Shown piece by piece: positions 24,655 to 39,600 of a DNA stretch of 64,000 bases. Source of the stretch: Serilophus lunatus (Eukaryota > Chordata > Aves > Passeriformes > Eurylaimidae); assembly GCA_013399895.1 (NCBI GenBank), contig VXBA01005700.1:588081-652080 (forward strand), in the 5' to 3' direction. The notes beneath the pieces were generated by a model that had not been told where the DNA came from, ran no database searches, and saw only the letters and a program-made list of their open reading frames with translations. The position numbers and the translations under genes are program-made. Position 1 is the stretch's first letter; each line of letters opens with the position of its first letter.

Positions 24655-27600
24655 GTGAGTATAGCTTAACTTTATATTTATTAGAGCTGATATAAGATGA
24701 TGTGTATTTTTTTTGTGCGATTACAAGATTCCAAATGATAGGAAGTCTGCCTCAACTACAAAGGCATTTATTCCTGTGTTTGTAAGGCTTCAGGATTCCA
24801 AGCTGTGTAATTTCTGCCAAGCACAGATTAGAAGTTGGAGGAATTAATCTCATTGTTCAAGAGAAATAATTATTCAAGAGTTCTCTGCCAACCTGTATTA
24901 GAGCTTTGGCACATTACCCAGTGGTGTCTCACTGGCTTGACAGAGCCATCGTTGTACATTTAAATACTTTTGAAGTAGGCTGCATGAAGCAAAGCATGCT
25001 TCATCCCTGGGAAAGCACTGTCCCTGTGTTTGGTTGATCTGACAGTCACTCGGAACTGTTTCATGCTTCATTGTGTTTAATGCACGGTGAAGAACAGAGG
25101 GCTGACCTTAGTAGAATTGCCATTTCTGTCAGAGAACAGAGGCAAAAATGTGGGTGCTTTCTTGGTATGTTGGTCAGCCTGCAGTAGGAACACTGCAGGA
25201 TGAGCTTCTCCTGTATGTGATTGGTATTCCAGGTTGAAAGGAAAATCAGCATATCAAAGTCAAATGAAACCTGGAAGCATATGTGGATAAAAACAACAGG
25301 ATACCAAAAGCCTTTTGCTTCTCAGACTGACATCAAGTCAACTTGTTTTCCTGCTTCTTTGGAGTTCATCTAAATCTCCTCTTGTGCACAAACAAAATGT
25401 TACCTTGCAGAAATAGATTATTTCAGTTTGATGGATTTAAAATTATGTCTTTCTCTCTCTCCCTCTTTGCAAATGGCATCAAGCAGACTATTTTACAGCA
25501 GAATGATCTATCACTGGGGAGTGTGTCCTATTTCCCCCTGGCTACTTCCTTTATATCTTCAAGTTTGCAGCATTTGCATCCTCCATCCACTCAGTAGTTC
25601 CTTTCATGCAAACATGTTTGGGAAGTGAAGACAAAAGTCTGTGGAGAATGTTTCCCCAAAAAGGGACAGTAAAATTTTTTTATATAAACATTCAGAAGAT
25701 GGAGTGCCTACATTTTGCAATGTCTTTTAGTCTGCTGACTTTTCTTGGGAAAACACAAGTCCGTCTCTATGAAGACACGAGGATATTCTGAGAAAAAGAA
25801 GTGTATTATCTCTTTCCATTGCATTTGGACTGCCTATGTTGGACAATTATCAAGCAGCAAACGGAAATGTGTTTTTTCAGGACATCTTATATCATGGCAA
25901 CACTTATTCTGAGGGGAGAAGAGGGTAGGGTTAGACTGTTTTAGTCAGGTGATTATTTCATTGGAAAAGGGAGGAACTCTGTTCTCTGCTCTTCTGCCTT
26001 GGGAGGAGCAATTTGGGTTCCTAGTGGGAGCCTAGGATACTTTCATCACGGCAGAAGCAGACGTTGCTCGCTTCAGTGTCTTACCTGTGTGTGTTTGTGC
26101 TGGGTAGGCTCTGGAGTTAAGAGCTCGTTCACTCTTGACAGCCAACTTCTTGTGTATTGAGTCAAGGTAACGTTTTCGTTCCTATGTGACAAACATCTAG
26201 ACAAATCCAAGAGTTAAAAGCAGGAGAGGGAGAAAGACTATAAGGGACTTTAAACTCCACAACTATCTGATGCCTTCTGCTCTCTGCCCAGCTCTTACAC
26301 CACTCATCTCTTGTCACAGCATCATCATGCTTTTGTGGGCTCTGCAGTCAAGCTGAGGTATTGTGCTGGGAACACTACTAACATCACTGCTGCAAGGTAT
26401 AAGGGATCAAAGGGAATGAAAATCTTTTCCAGCCCCAGCACAATACTGAACATAAATGTTTCACCTCACTTTAAATAAAGGCAAAGTGTGTCCATCCCTG
26501 CTCTGTTTGTATGTTTCTGTAAGGAGAAGGGAGTCAAATGGCATAGAGCTGCCCCTGTAACTTTGTCCCTTGTAAAATAGGTTTTTTATATGGGAGGTTT
26601 GTGCAAGGCTGTCAACTTTATATTCCTTCTTAGGATAGGAAGCACATACTGATTAATATGAGGAGGATGTCTAGAAAATGATTCTTTGCAGATTAAACTG
26701 ACATGCAAAATAACAATATTTGATTGTATGTATAGTCCCATGCTACAAGCTCTCGGGTCCTTTAAAAACAAAGGGGAAAATAACTAAAAACTAATTTAGA
26801 ATAAAATAGGCAGTTATGCCTGATTAAATCCTGCATTTGGGATGAAGTCTGAATATCGCAGACAAACAATATGAATATGTAAAACAATAATGGAGAAAAA
26901 GGAAACTGAAGCTTTTGAGCCTAGCTCATGCATGCTTCTATTTCAAATACTTTTTCATACAGACAGAGGCAAGTGGTGCCAAAAACACCAGCCTTTATCA
27001 GAGAAAGCCCTTTGCTATGCTGAGATTGAGCCAAAGGATTGAAATTATTTCTGCTAATTATATTCTCTATGTCTACCATGGCAGTCTTATAATAGCTCTC
27101 ATATTACACTGAGTTTCTTCTATGTACAGCAGAAATTAATCAGAAAGCCATCTGATACAGTTTTCAGGTTTTTTCTACCATTTTGGGTTTGTACAAATTG
27201 CAAATCTTCAGGAATTTCCAAATGAATATTTATGCAAAATAGAACTGTTTATTCTTTTATTATAGGAAATGCCAAATGGATCTCCGGTATTTATTGCCTT
27301 CAGATCATCAACAAAAAAAAATGTACAGTATGATGATGTACCAGACTACAAAGACAGGTTGAGTCTCTCAGAAAACTATACATTATCCATCAAGAATGCA
27401 AGAATCAGTGATGAAAAGAGATTTGTATGTATGCTAGTTACAGAAGATGATGTTTCTGAAGAGCCAACGATAGTCAAAGTTTTCAGTAAGTAAATCTAGT
27501 TGCTACTATCATTAACATTCATAAACATCTGAATCATAAATTACAGAAACTTTTGTCTAAGGCAACGATTAAAGCCAAGAAAGTAACTTTGGCTGGGTAA

Positions 27601-30600
27601 ATTACTAAGACTAGCAAATTTCTGCAGTTTTTAAAAATATAATCTACTGGTGGCATTTATGTAACAGGACTCCATGCACTTGCAGTTTATTCATGATAAG
27701 TGCTGGCTCAAAGAGAATTTTAGGCTTTTATAATGACTCACTTATGTGATGTCATTTGGCCTTGGAAATGAAAAATGTAAAATTAGCATTGATTATTTTC
27801 CATTTGTTCTCTGAGCAAATTTTTCTGCAGGAGGGAAACATTAACTGTGTGCAGTCTGTAGAATTATTTCAGAGGAGTGGTTTGAGGCGTCTCTGAGCAG
27901 TTAGCATGCAACTGCACAAACTGTAAAGGAGAGGGCAAGAGCCTGGAAGAACAAGTTGCTAGCCCCAGATGCTTCTTTTGTCCCCTGCTGAACTACCAGG
28001 GGAAATACCAGTCTGCAGTTCTCTCACAGAGCATGGCAGGGTTTATTAGGGTTTGGTATCAGTACAGTCCCATTGTAAGGCTGGTGTGCAGTGGACAAGC
28101 CTGGCCTCTTCCTAGTGCTGATTCAGAGCAGAAATGTAATCTGTCAAATCCTGACTCAGCCTGTGAGGCACCCGTTAACGGCTTTTTAGGGACACAGGTC
28201 TGTGACTGCAGTTGGCCTTTATTGCTCTTCAGGTGCAGATTTACACAATTAATGTAAGTATCTGTTGTGGGAACACACTGACTGCAAGGATGGGCAGTTT
28301 CAAAGAGACCACAGTCTGCTTGAAAAACACAAACTCATGGTTTGGAAGGGCAGCCTTATGCTTCCTTCAGGGAGTAGATGTCAAGTAGTCATCAATGGTG
28401 TCTGGGCAGAAGTCTGTCAGTGGCATAAAAGAGTTTGAAGCAAGATTTGAAGCCAACAGTAATTCCTTTCCTGCATTTCACTTTCAATTTGACTGCAAGA
28501 ACAGTCAAATTAATGATAACAGAAAGGAGTGTGCTCAGAGCACGCATAGTAAGCACAGTACTTCGAAGGAAATTATAAAGAATTATCATGTTTACTTATT
28601 TCACAGTAGTAAATATGTAGATGAGACAGTGGTATATGGTGAAATGAAATGCTAACTGCTTGAATTACTGTGTAGTGCACTAAATGTTAACACAATGCTA
28701 ACTCAGCCATGGAGCACAGCTTGTCTGAGTTATTGTATGCATTAATACTAATAGTCAGCACTTCTATTTACTAAGTTAGATAAGAAATGAGGATGCCACA
28801 CATTTAATATGGCCAACTTAGTGCTGCATTTTTTGATTTTGAGTTCACAACTTTATTTGTGGTTCTCTTCATTTTCTTTGCATTTAATTTCATTGAGTCT
28901 GGCTTTAACGTTTTCATTTCTTCTTGCTTGCTTGCTTGCTTTGATTGCAGAAGAGTTTAAGAATAGCTGGCAAGCTTCATTTATTTAACCAACCAGAGTT
29001 TCTAACTCATTGAACCACAGGTACAGAGCTAGCCTGCAGCAGTGTGGCCTTCATAAACCAAAAACTTGTGTACCTGAAACTCAGCTGCATCCCAGAAGTC
29101 ATGACTGATGCTGGGCTTCACTGGAGCTTGTTATGTCCTCAGCTGTGCTACCTGATTAACTCAGAACTAACGAGCTGAAATGGCTTATTGTGCAGGTACC
29201 ACCTGCTAGTCTCACTCACTGGACTACCCAAACAAGTGCTACGAGCTTTCCAGATGGATCCTGTCAGCATCTTTTTTCTGGAATTAAATGGCCAGTTTCC
29301 AAAGCAGAGCAGCTCAGCAGACATGAGCTGTTGTCCTGCTGCACCAATGCTTGGCTTTTGCAGGCAGTGAACTCTTTTTTCCCTCTATTATAAGGCTTAT
29401 ATAGAGTTGCAAAGTACTCTGGCAAGCTCTTAAGCCAAGAGATAAGCAGTGTGCTGAAGTTGCAAACCCACCAAAGTGGGCTCTGCTGCTGCCAAGTTTA
29501 AAATTTTTCCTCGCTTCAGACGCTGAGCTAGTAAATGCCAAGTAAGTCTTTTATAGTGAATTACCTTGGTGCACGTGCAGCGGCTGTGGGGACCTGGCAG
29601 CAGGCATTTCCTCTCAGAGCCTGCTCTGAGAGAGCAGGTGTTGGCCTCTCAACTGGAGCATCTGCTCAGTTATCAGAGCACTCAAAACAGGGCGAGCCCC
29701 ACACAGCAGCCACAGAGCAAGGGAGTTCTCTCTTTCCCTCAGCAGCATCATTGTAGAGCCGGAGTGTCTGAAGCACCAAAAAAGAGGGTCTTCTCAAACA
29801 AGTTCTGAGGGAGATGACAGATGAAAGGAAGAAAGGCTGAGGTTAGGGTTAGATGTCATAGCTTGACCAGCTGGTATCTGTGACAACCAACTATGCCTGT
29901 TTATGAGACCTGAAAATCTGAATCAGAAGGCCTGTTAATGGTCTTGTAAAACCATATTTGCTTGAGTTGACATAAAAATGTTTTGTTCCTGAAAAATTCT
30001 TACAGAAAATAGATCAACCTTTTGCCTTTCAAACTAACAAAACAGAAATAAACATACATACATATTTTTTTATAAAAAAGCTTTATTAGCCCTTCAAAGA
30101 AAATATGATGATTTTAGCGTATAGCTTTTACTGTTTCTTTTGTTTGATTTTGGGTTTTTTTACCACAAGCAAAGTTCTTGGAAAATGTCAGATGAATAGC
30201 TTCTTTTATTACCTTTCATTCCCTTTTTGAGCTGTTTTTGTTTTGTCCTGGTGTAGTCATCCAGGTGAAGAATATCTATGCATTTGTGTGCATGCAAAAT
30301 GCACATACACAAAAAGAAAATGGATTCTTGTGAAAACATACAGGCTTGCTATGTCTGTGACAGCAAGGGTAGTACACCCACACATTAGTACCTTCATCAG
30401 TGTGTGTAAAGATTTTGGCAAGACAGTGCTGAGGATCACTTTGGACTGGGATTACTGACATACAGTATTTTGTACACAGCTTGAAAGGAAATGGTGAAAT
30501 GGTTAAGAATGTTTCAGTCTGTAAAAGTATGCCTATTTAGTCAGTATAGCTAGAGTGTAGAGGCTTGCTTCAATTGTATAAACATTGATCACTCTTCCCT

Positions 30601-33600
30601 TCTTTTAAAATCGTGGGGGAAACTCTCTCTTTTGGAGATAGAAATTTGCATTCCAGGCTTCAGGCCAAACTATTTTAACAGAAAAGTTATATAGTCTCTA
30701 GAAAGTAGTCTTTTATGATGGAAACACTGATGTATCCTCCACTTTGGCAAGCTAAGGGTCCATCTACCATAATAGAAGTAAATAAGATGATATATTGGCA
30801 CTGAAGAAGAAGTTAATTTTTTTTTTAAAGTAGTCATAACTAACTCAGAATCAGTTAAAATAATTACACTTCTCTCTGTCATCTGAATTTCTTAAATGTA
30901 ATAATCTCAGTTAGGAAAAATAAACATTAGAAGAATGATTAGGTCAAATTTGCTCCTCTATAATGTGACAGCTCAGCTACAGTAATAGCTGCAGAAAAGC
31001 TGCTGGGTTTTTTGCTATAGTTTCCATACCACTGGCTCTTTCTCTGGTTTGTGTTTCTTATAAATTGATACATAGGATCAGTTTCTCTTGGGTGCTGAAC
31101 TAGTTTGCCTGGCTAAAATATGAATTGTCAGAATACATGGAATTCATTGTGAAAGTTATGAAACATTTTAAGGTGATAATTACTTCTTCTCCATCCATTT
31201 TCACTTTTAATGTGAAAATGTAGGTAAGACTGTATCAGGCCACCGTATTCTGTTAAGTCTCAAAGTCCATGTATCTTTTAGTAATTTTGTGTTTTTCAAA
31301 CAGATGTTTGTTCTCCCTTCACTAGCACTTTTATCCTATTTATGTTTTAGAACAACCCTCTCAACCAGAAATCTTACATCAAGCAGACCTCTTAGAAACA
31401 GAGAAGCTACAAATGGTAAGAGCAGCATTCTCCCTCAAAGTTATGTTCCTGATGGCTGCCAGAGAGAGGTGATGGCTCAGAGAGGGTGTGTGTACGTGCA
31501 TGCACACTTATCTATGAAAGATCACAGTGTATAGCCAGGTTGAGAACAGTGCAGTTCCCTCACCACGACTGTATTTATCCCTGCCTGATTCTACAAACAG
31601 GCCATTCCAATCTTAGACCCGCCACCTTCTTCCAAATTGTACCTAAGCCTCACTGATTGGATTTGTCCTATTTAAGAAAACTGGCTGAGGTTAAGCATTT
31701 CGACTTTTTAGAACTTTTTACCCAAAGCAGCATAAGTAAAAATAGAATTATGTTAAAACGTAGTGGAGAAAAGCAGTTACTAATTCCTCTCTGTTTTTGC
31801 AGCTTGGGGAGTGCGTTTCAAGAGATAGTTATCCCGAAGGCAATGTTACGTGGTACAAAAATGGGAGAATTTTGCAGCCTGTGGAAAATGGTATGTTTCA
31901 GCAATGACCAATGTCCCTGAATCCACAGACAGATGTATGCATGAAGAACTGTGTTTATAAGAATTGCTCTGCTTTATTGTAATGTGTTCTTCCTTTGTGT
32001 AAAACTGATCATATGCAAAGATGTAGCTGGAAGGAAACTTTTAGGTCTTTCAGAGTGCCTAAGCTAAGCCATATAATCTCTCTTTTAGTTCAAGTTTCAA
32101 AAAAATGTCATGGGGAGGAGGGTTATCTCTGTTAATGGTATTGCAAAGCTATTCTTGAGCCTATACAACTAGTAGAAACCTGTATCTTATTTCCAACTTC
32201 TTATAAGGCACTAACCGTCTCAATTTCATACCTATCCAATATTGTGTTTTGGACTTTGTAGATCATTATTTCATAGAGGTATTTATTTATTTTCCAGGAT
32301 ATTTAAGAACAGCTTTTTTCCTTTCTTTGTAACTTTGATTTTGACAGACCGATAAGACCACCTTCCATAAATTAGAGGATGCTTAAAAATTAAGATATTA
32401 ATATGATCCTAAATATTTTGCCATCATTTTTGATGCCTTTTTTCTGTCTTAAAAATTAAGCTGAGATTTGTATTTAAAAAAAAACCCAGTTTGCAATTAG
32501 TTTTCTATTTGGGTTTGAATTAAAATGTTCAGTATGTTAAGAGTATGTTGTTGATAAAATGTTCCTGGTATACCTCAGTGGCAGTGCTAGAAGAAAACTT
32601 TGTACAGTATCTTGGATAATATGTCATATTGCTTGTATGTTTGCAGCCTGATCACTAATACAGAGCAGGCAACAAAATACAGGAAAAAGGTTGCAGATTC
32701 TGTCTGTAGGACACTGAAACATTATTTCCTTTTCAGTTGTGGTCATAAATTTGCAGAAGATTGTGGACAAATCAACTGGACTCTTTACCATGACATCATC
32801 TCTTCAGTACATGCCAACAAAGGAAGATGCAGATGCCAAGTTTTCTTGTATTGTGACTTACTATGGACCATCTGGCCAGAAAACAATGCAGTCTGAACCA
32901 GTTGTCTTTGATGTTCACTGTAAGTTACTAAAAAGCATCTCTTGCTGTATGAAGTCTTCATTGGGGTGGGGGAAAGCAAAATAAGAAACAGTTTACAAAA
33001 TTACAGAGATATTGCTGCTTGGCTGTTGAAATGTTTTCTTCAAAGTTGATTTTCATCAGGAAAGTCTGAGTACATTGTTTATGTAATTTTTACTGTCTTC
33101 AGATTTACCTGAGATTTCTTTTTTTCCTAACAATGGAGTTCTGAATATCAAAAGTTTCAATAACAAGAAGAAAGTGGTAACCGTAAGAAGTTACAGTGAA
33201 ATGGGCCTTTGAGAGCTTTAAGAGAAGTTATACTGATTGATTAAAGTGACTGTCCATGTCCCCTGAAATATGCAATGAAATATACAGTACAGTTTTTGGT
33301 AAATTCAAATGTTTTTCGTCTTTGCAGAGTCAGCACCAAACAGTTAATGCTGGCTGTCTGCCTTGCACAGAATACTTCTCTGCAGCTGTAAGATGCTGAT
33401 TTTTACATTTAAAGTATATAATTTGAATATTGGTGGACTTTTAAGTAAAGAATTTGTGTAGATCATTGCTTCTAACTGGACTAAGTTCTAAAGTAACTTT
33501 CTTACTGTGCTAGTGATTGATGTGGAAATTGTAATTCTTGTTTGAATAAACACAACAGACCGTTGGAAAGGAAAGGTCAGAAGAGGTGGCAGCACTTGGA

Positions 33601-36600
33601 CACTGGGGAAGAGGCTTTTCAAAGTCTTGTAAAATTACAATTCTGAAGGCCTGTAGAAGGGAGCCAGACATAGCAGGATGTAAAAGAACAGGAGATATGA
33701 AATATGTCCAGTCAAGTGTTGTCCCTCTGCACAATTCAGCTAATACCTCATCTGATAAAAGTCCCTGTTTTGAGAATGATAGGCTCTAAGTATACAGTTC
33801 AGCATCTAATAGGGTCTTAGTATACGTTGTACAACAACTATGTAGTCCAACTGAATATAAAGAAAGTAAGTAAGGCACTGGATTTCTCCAGGAAGCATGT
33901 GTGCTCTATTGCCTTGAAAACAAAAGTCACAGGCTGGAAGTGACATGACGTGTTCTATCAAGATGATGGTTGCTTCCTCTTTACAGGTAAAGTCTGTTGA
34001 GCCACAGGGTAGGGCATCAATTTTGACCTTGGTCAAATAAAACCAAACCTTGGAGCAGCTGCTCTTTGGTTTCATCTGGAGATGACAGAGTAAATTAAAG
34101 TTGTCTTTTCACCAGCTGTTTCTGGCACATAGCAGACAGCAGAAGTAATGGAGAAGAAAACCTCTGGGACAGCAACTATTACCCATGGAAATACCAGATA
34201 TATTTTTCATGATGCAGACATTTATCTCATCACTTTGAAACTAGAGGCATTTCTTATTTTTTTTTGTTTTGTTTTAAAATTGACTACCAAATATCATTGT
34301 GCTTTTTTTGTCATCTGTGGAGCCCTGTGACCAGGAATAACTCCTGCTGTGTATGGCAGATGTTCACAGGCAAGAAACGTAATGACCTTAGGAAGCATTA
34401 ATTGTTATTACTTGTCATGAGATGCTGTGCTGTTCTCTTTTCCCCACCATTTTCATGCACTATGCTGCTACTTCTGTGATGCATGTGCTACCTGCACTTC
34501 CAAGTAAGAATTACCTAATATGAAGGAAAAAGAGGGCTGCATGGCTGTAGGATAGACACTGGCCATGTATAATGTACCATATGTATTAAAGATTTAAAGT
34601 TTGCTAGACCAGCTCTTCTAATCCTGCTCTAATAACACACAGTTACTTCCTCCACTGTGCTGCTAATTAACGAATAGTGGGAGGCAGGCACACCCTTCAG
34701 CAGTGAAGAGGCCTCGAGCATGAGCTTTGGCTTTAGAGTTTGGGATTTTTCTGAGTATTTTCATTCAGTTCCTTACTCTGCTTGAATGCATCTTCAAATA
34801 AATTTCTGAAATTCTTTGTTAATAGATGTCCAAGTTTCAACAGATGAATTTCATGACTGCTGTCAGTTGATCATAATGACATGTTAATTTAGTTCAGTGA
34901 TCTTAATTAGTTTTTCTCAAAAAAATCTGATTTTTTAATGAGTCAGATACACTGCAGATGAAAAAAAGGAGCTGACTCCAACTCTTAAGAAATTGAGGTC
35001 CTTCAGCCTTTTTTTTAAGCCTGTGAAAACTATCATGTTCTGTATCTCCAAAGCAAGTAGAACAAAATCACAAAGACCTGCTGTTCATTCCTTGCAACTT
35101 ACCCATTTTTCCTGAAGAAACAGGGAGAGAATGCTTAAAACTATGTCTACACAAGATTTTTTAAAAGATACGCCTATTCAGTCAAGATCTAAGAAATGTT
35201 TTACTGTTTGGTTTGGGGTTTTATCTGTAGTTTTGAGTTAGGGTAGTCTTTAGTACTCAGGTGTTTAATAGCTAGTTGACATCCTGCAAGCAGCCAGCCA
35301 CTATAACCTAGTATGTGAAAAAGAATGAATTAGCTCCTGATGAATTGGAGTCTACCTGGAACAGGATAATTTAGCTCAGCTAGCAGCAGTTACCAGCTCT
35401 GGCTTGCCGCTACTAAAGGTAACATGAGTACTACAAGAGAACTCTTGGAGTGGACAATTAAATGGTATCTCAGATATCTAATTGCATGCATTCCAGTTAT
35501 GTTGGGCTGTGCTCAGCATTGAGCAGTGTAAAAAGATAATGTTTGTCCCGCAGTTGTTCAGGTCCCTCTTGTTAAGTGTCTGTCTTGTTATGGATAAATT
35601 GTTTTCCGTAACAGATTAAAGGCATTTTACACTCATGCTGCTTCCAGCATTGGTGTTTTCCTTGAAATTGCACAGTGGCTGTGGCAGGTCTTGGATAGCA
35701 GCCTTCATTTACTAAATAACTGCTTTTTGATGCCGGCTCCTAAAATTTTGCTGTTGTAGAAACCAGAATCTTGATTTTGCAGAAGCACCAGGAGCGATAG
35801 GGCAAGCCAGGCATATGTACCACGTAGAAGCAAAATACACCTTCACCAAGCTGCTCTTGTTTATTAGTGAAAGCAGGAGAGACATTACTCTGCCAAGCAG
35901 CACTCAGCATGAGACTGGACACTCTGTCTTTCTGTCGCTAGGTTGTGTCTTCCTCAGAAGAATGACCTCTTCACCTTAGAGACGAGTTTAATTAGTCTTT
36001 TACTATTCACTTCTGTTTGGGTTGGGTTTTTTTCCAGTTTAGAGAAATAAATTAAAACTTTACTTCTGGCTGATTGCAGGAGATAGAAAGATACTCCTAC
36101 AGAAAAGACTAGTGATTTGCAAGAGTGTCACTCTTGTTTAACTGTGTCCATTTTTAATCCAGTTCTTTTGTCTCTGGGAGAAATCCTTTTCCGTATTAAA
36201 GTTCTAAAGTCGTACTGTTTATAATTCCTCCTTTTTAAGTCTTGAGACAAAGTCTAAGCAATTCTAGTATATATCTAGACATCCTTTATGATGACCTTTT
36301 CACATTTGGTCACCTTAACATAAACTTGATAGAAGAAGAGACCAGTTTTTGCAGCAGCTCCTGAAACAGTATTTTGGCCCAGCAGCCTCCAAGAGTCATG
36401 CATGTCATTCCTGGCCAGCTATTTCATTGCATCTCTTCTATTCCATACCAGCAGCAGTCTTGAACTTCCCTTTTCTAAGCAGGCAAAGTGGTGCTTTTTC
36501 TCTGAAGGTCCTGAGGTGGAAGCTTCTTTGGCCATGGAAGGGAGGCGAGGCTATTGAATCTCAAGGAGGGAGGATGTGGCTTCTTGAAACCCAGTACCCC

Positions 36601-39600
36601 TCCTCCTATAAGGAAGGAGATGCTGTGCTCTGTTAGGGCTCTCAGTCTGAGAGGCCACAATAAATGTAGCTCCTGTTATTGAGAAATCTCATAGCAGAAG
36701 GCAGAAATGATAAATGCCTTAAGGGTCGGAAGGACTGTAGAGCACACGCTTCACTAAACACAAAATCACCTGTCAGGCAAGGGTTTCTCTGCTGTGTATA
36801 TTTTTTTAGTGTCTAATAAAGTGCACTGTACTGTATCTTAATGCAAGACTGGCATCTTTGATGGAATTTTATTTATCCTTTAAAATTATAACACTGAGAG
36901 TTATCTGCCCATATTGTTTTCTTTAATTTTGTTCACTTTACTTTGCTTTTGCAAAACTATATTTAAGCCTCTACTTAGAAAGAATAGCATCTGTTAAAGA
37001 ATACTCCATCTTTGCCTCAAAAAAAATTAGGAAAGTAAAATGTAAGTTATAGTTCAACTTCACTGAACATGACAGAAGTATGTTACATTTACTGTTCTGT
37101 TGACTATGTTAAGGGTCCTATTATGTTCACCAAATTCATCTTTCTGAAAGCCTGTAGTGATCAGCATATAGAATAGGCTGAACATAGTTGCTTAGTTCAT
37201 ATTTCTTTCTTTTTAATGCCAGAAGGCTATTATCTAGTACTAATACAAGGCATTGAGAGCTTCAGTTGTTTTTCTGATTGCTGCAGTCCTCCAAACAGGG
37301 AACTTCACAGAGGACAAGTTTAATCCCTGGTAATGAAATCACGTCATGAAACAGTTCATACTAATCAGGGTTTTTTTTGCTTTTAAGCACATGACATGGT
37401 TGTAGTCATTGCTGTTTCAGTTACAGGTATTTTGGTGAAGAAAAATGAATTTTATGTTATATGACTTCTTTGCACTCAATCGGCAAAAATATAGAAATAT
37501 TAACTTCAAGTTCTTCTGTAAAAAGATCTACACATGTGAATATCTTCACCTGCAGGATGATAAAATTGCGTTCTCTTTGGCCATGAATATCATATGCATA
37601 ATGTTGCTGTATGGATTATGCAGAAGCTATTAAATGTGTACATTTTTTCCACAGATCCAACAGAGAAGGTGACTATTCAAGTGCTGTCACAAAGTAATAC
37701 CATTAAAGAAGGCGATAACATCACTCTGAAGTGCTCAGGAAATGGCAACCCTCCTCCACAGGAGTTCCTGTTTTATATTCCAGTAAGTCCTGCCTTGCTG
37801 TCACTGTTTAGTGAAATATTCAGTATCATCCCTTCCTACAGACATTGCTACATGTCAGTGTATACGTGATTTTATAACAAATGAAGGAAGGAACTCAATG
37901 TGACAAACACTGACGATAGGCACCAGCCATTATATCAGACTGTGAGAAGCCTCACCTCAACTGGAAAAATATTTTCAAAAGAAAACCTCTCCATTCCCAC
38001 TGCCCACCTGAACTTTTCAGAAGTCTAGACCTACTAAAAATTATAAGGCTTCATTTCCCATCATCGCATACTTTAATAAATAGTTTTGTTCACAGCAGTT
38101 TACCACCTTGAGGAAAACCATCTCATCTGTTGTCATAACAAAAATCCAGCTGTGAAAGTACAAGAAATTAGTTTAGCTATTTTTTTGGACTTTCACCGAA
38201 GAATCTTTGTGCAATTTCTTTTCTGCAGTTAATTAATTAATTGTTTGGTGGCATAAAACCTCGAAAAAATGTGTGACAGCACAGGAGAACAAATCTGTCA
38301 AATGCATAAAACAGATTGAGAAAAATGAAAGTTTTACTACCATTAATCTTCTTACTATTGGTGAAATCCACGGACAGATGTTGCTTTGTATCCTAGGACT
38401 TCTGGTCCTACTTCCCATATCCTGCTTCTTGGTCCTATTTTATATCACTTATTTGTTCCTACTGCAGTAGTGAGCAGAACTTATACTGAGAGAAGGCAAA
38501 AGAAGTGGCATGCTTTCAGGTATTTCAAAACCACCGTGTCATCCCCTGAATGTAATTGTCATCTACTCTGGATTCCTGGCTTGTTTGAGTTGATGATGAA
38601 CATCAAGGGAAACTAGGAACTGAAAACCTCTTACCTGAGAATGGTCATTTAGATTCAGTGAGTCTAGGAACTCACTAAATGCCAGGGAAAAATATATGGT
38701 ATCACTCCTTCTTCCACTGTCACAGTCAGTGAGCTAGACATCCAAGTTTGTCTTATCTTTTTTCTCCTTGGTGCCGGATACTAGTCCTTTTCCTCAGGGA
38801 GAGCTGAATTCGTGATTTCTTTGCAAGATCTGTGAGTATTATAAATCTCTTTGTGGATTCAGAGATAGGAATTTAAAGTATCGTTCTGTGCTTGTTTCAA
38901 AGATAATCTGTCTGTCCATTATAATCAGGAGGAAACTGCGAAATTGGGCAGCCAGAAAGCAACTCATTCTGGCTAATTCAAAACAGTCGTGTCTGTAGAT
39001 AATTGCATATAAGGTAGTGTATATCCTAACAGGCTCAATATCGTGATGTGGATAAAGCAAGACTTGCTTGTGCTGTTCAAAATGTATAATGCAGTACAGT
39101 TCAATTCATGATTTTTCCTCAACTGAATATATCATATCAGAATAAGTTTTAAAACCGTGATATATTTTGCTGTTTTAATTTCTGCAACATTCTTATTCAC
39201 AGACTATTTCTTTTTGCTAAACTTTCAAATTTTTCATTTTAATGTCCTCTTAAAATGACTTAGTCATTCAAAGAGTAAGCTCTTCATTGGAGGTATTTTT
39301 TATAACTGTGTTGTCCTATAAGAAGTAACCCTAGAATTAATAGATAATTACACTTCAGTGATGCTGTCTCTATATGTATTTTAGAGTATTTAATCAGCCT
39401 TATAATTAAAACAATCCTTAGCAATAATTAACTGGTTTAGCAACAATAAAGGTTTTGTTTTCCATCCACAGGGAGAAACAGAAGGTATAAGAAGTTCAGA
39501 TACTTACGTAATGACAGATGTCAGGCGAAATGCAACAGGAGAATACAAATGCTCTCTCACTGACAAAAGCATGATGGATTCAACCACCATCACTGTGCAC

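Noticed and set aside
29841..29852. GGTTAGGGTTAG as an interstitial telomere repeat
   Set aside because: Only two partial TTAGGG units; too short to mean anything.
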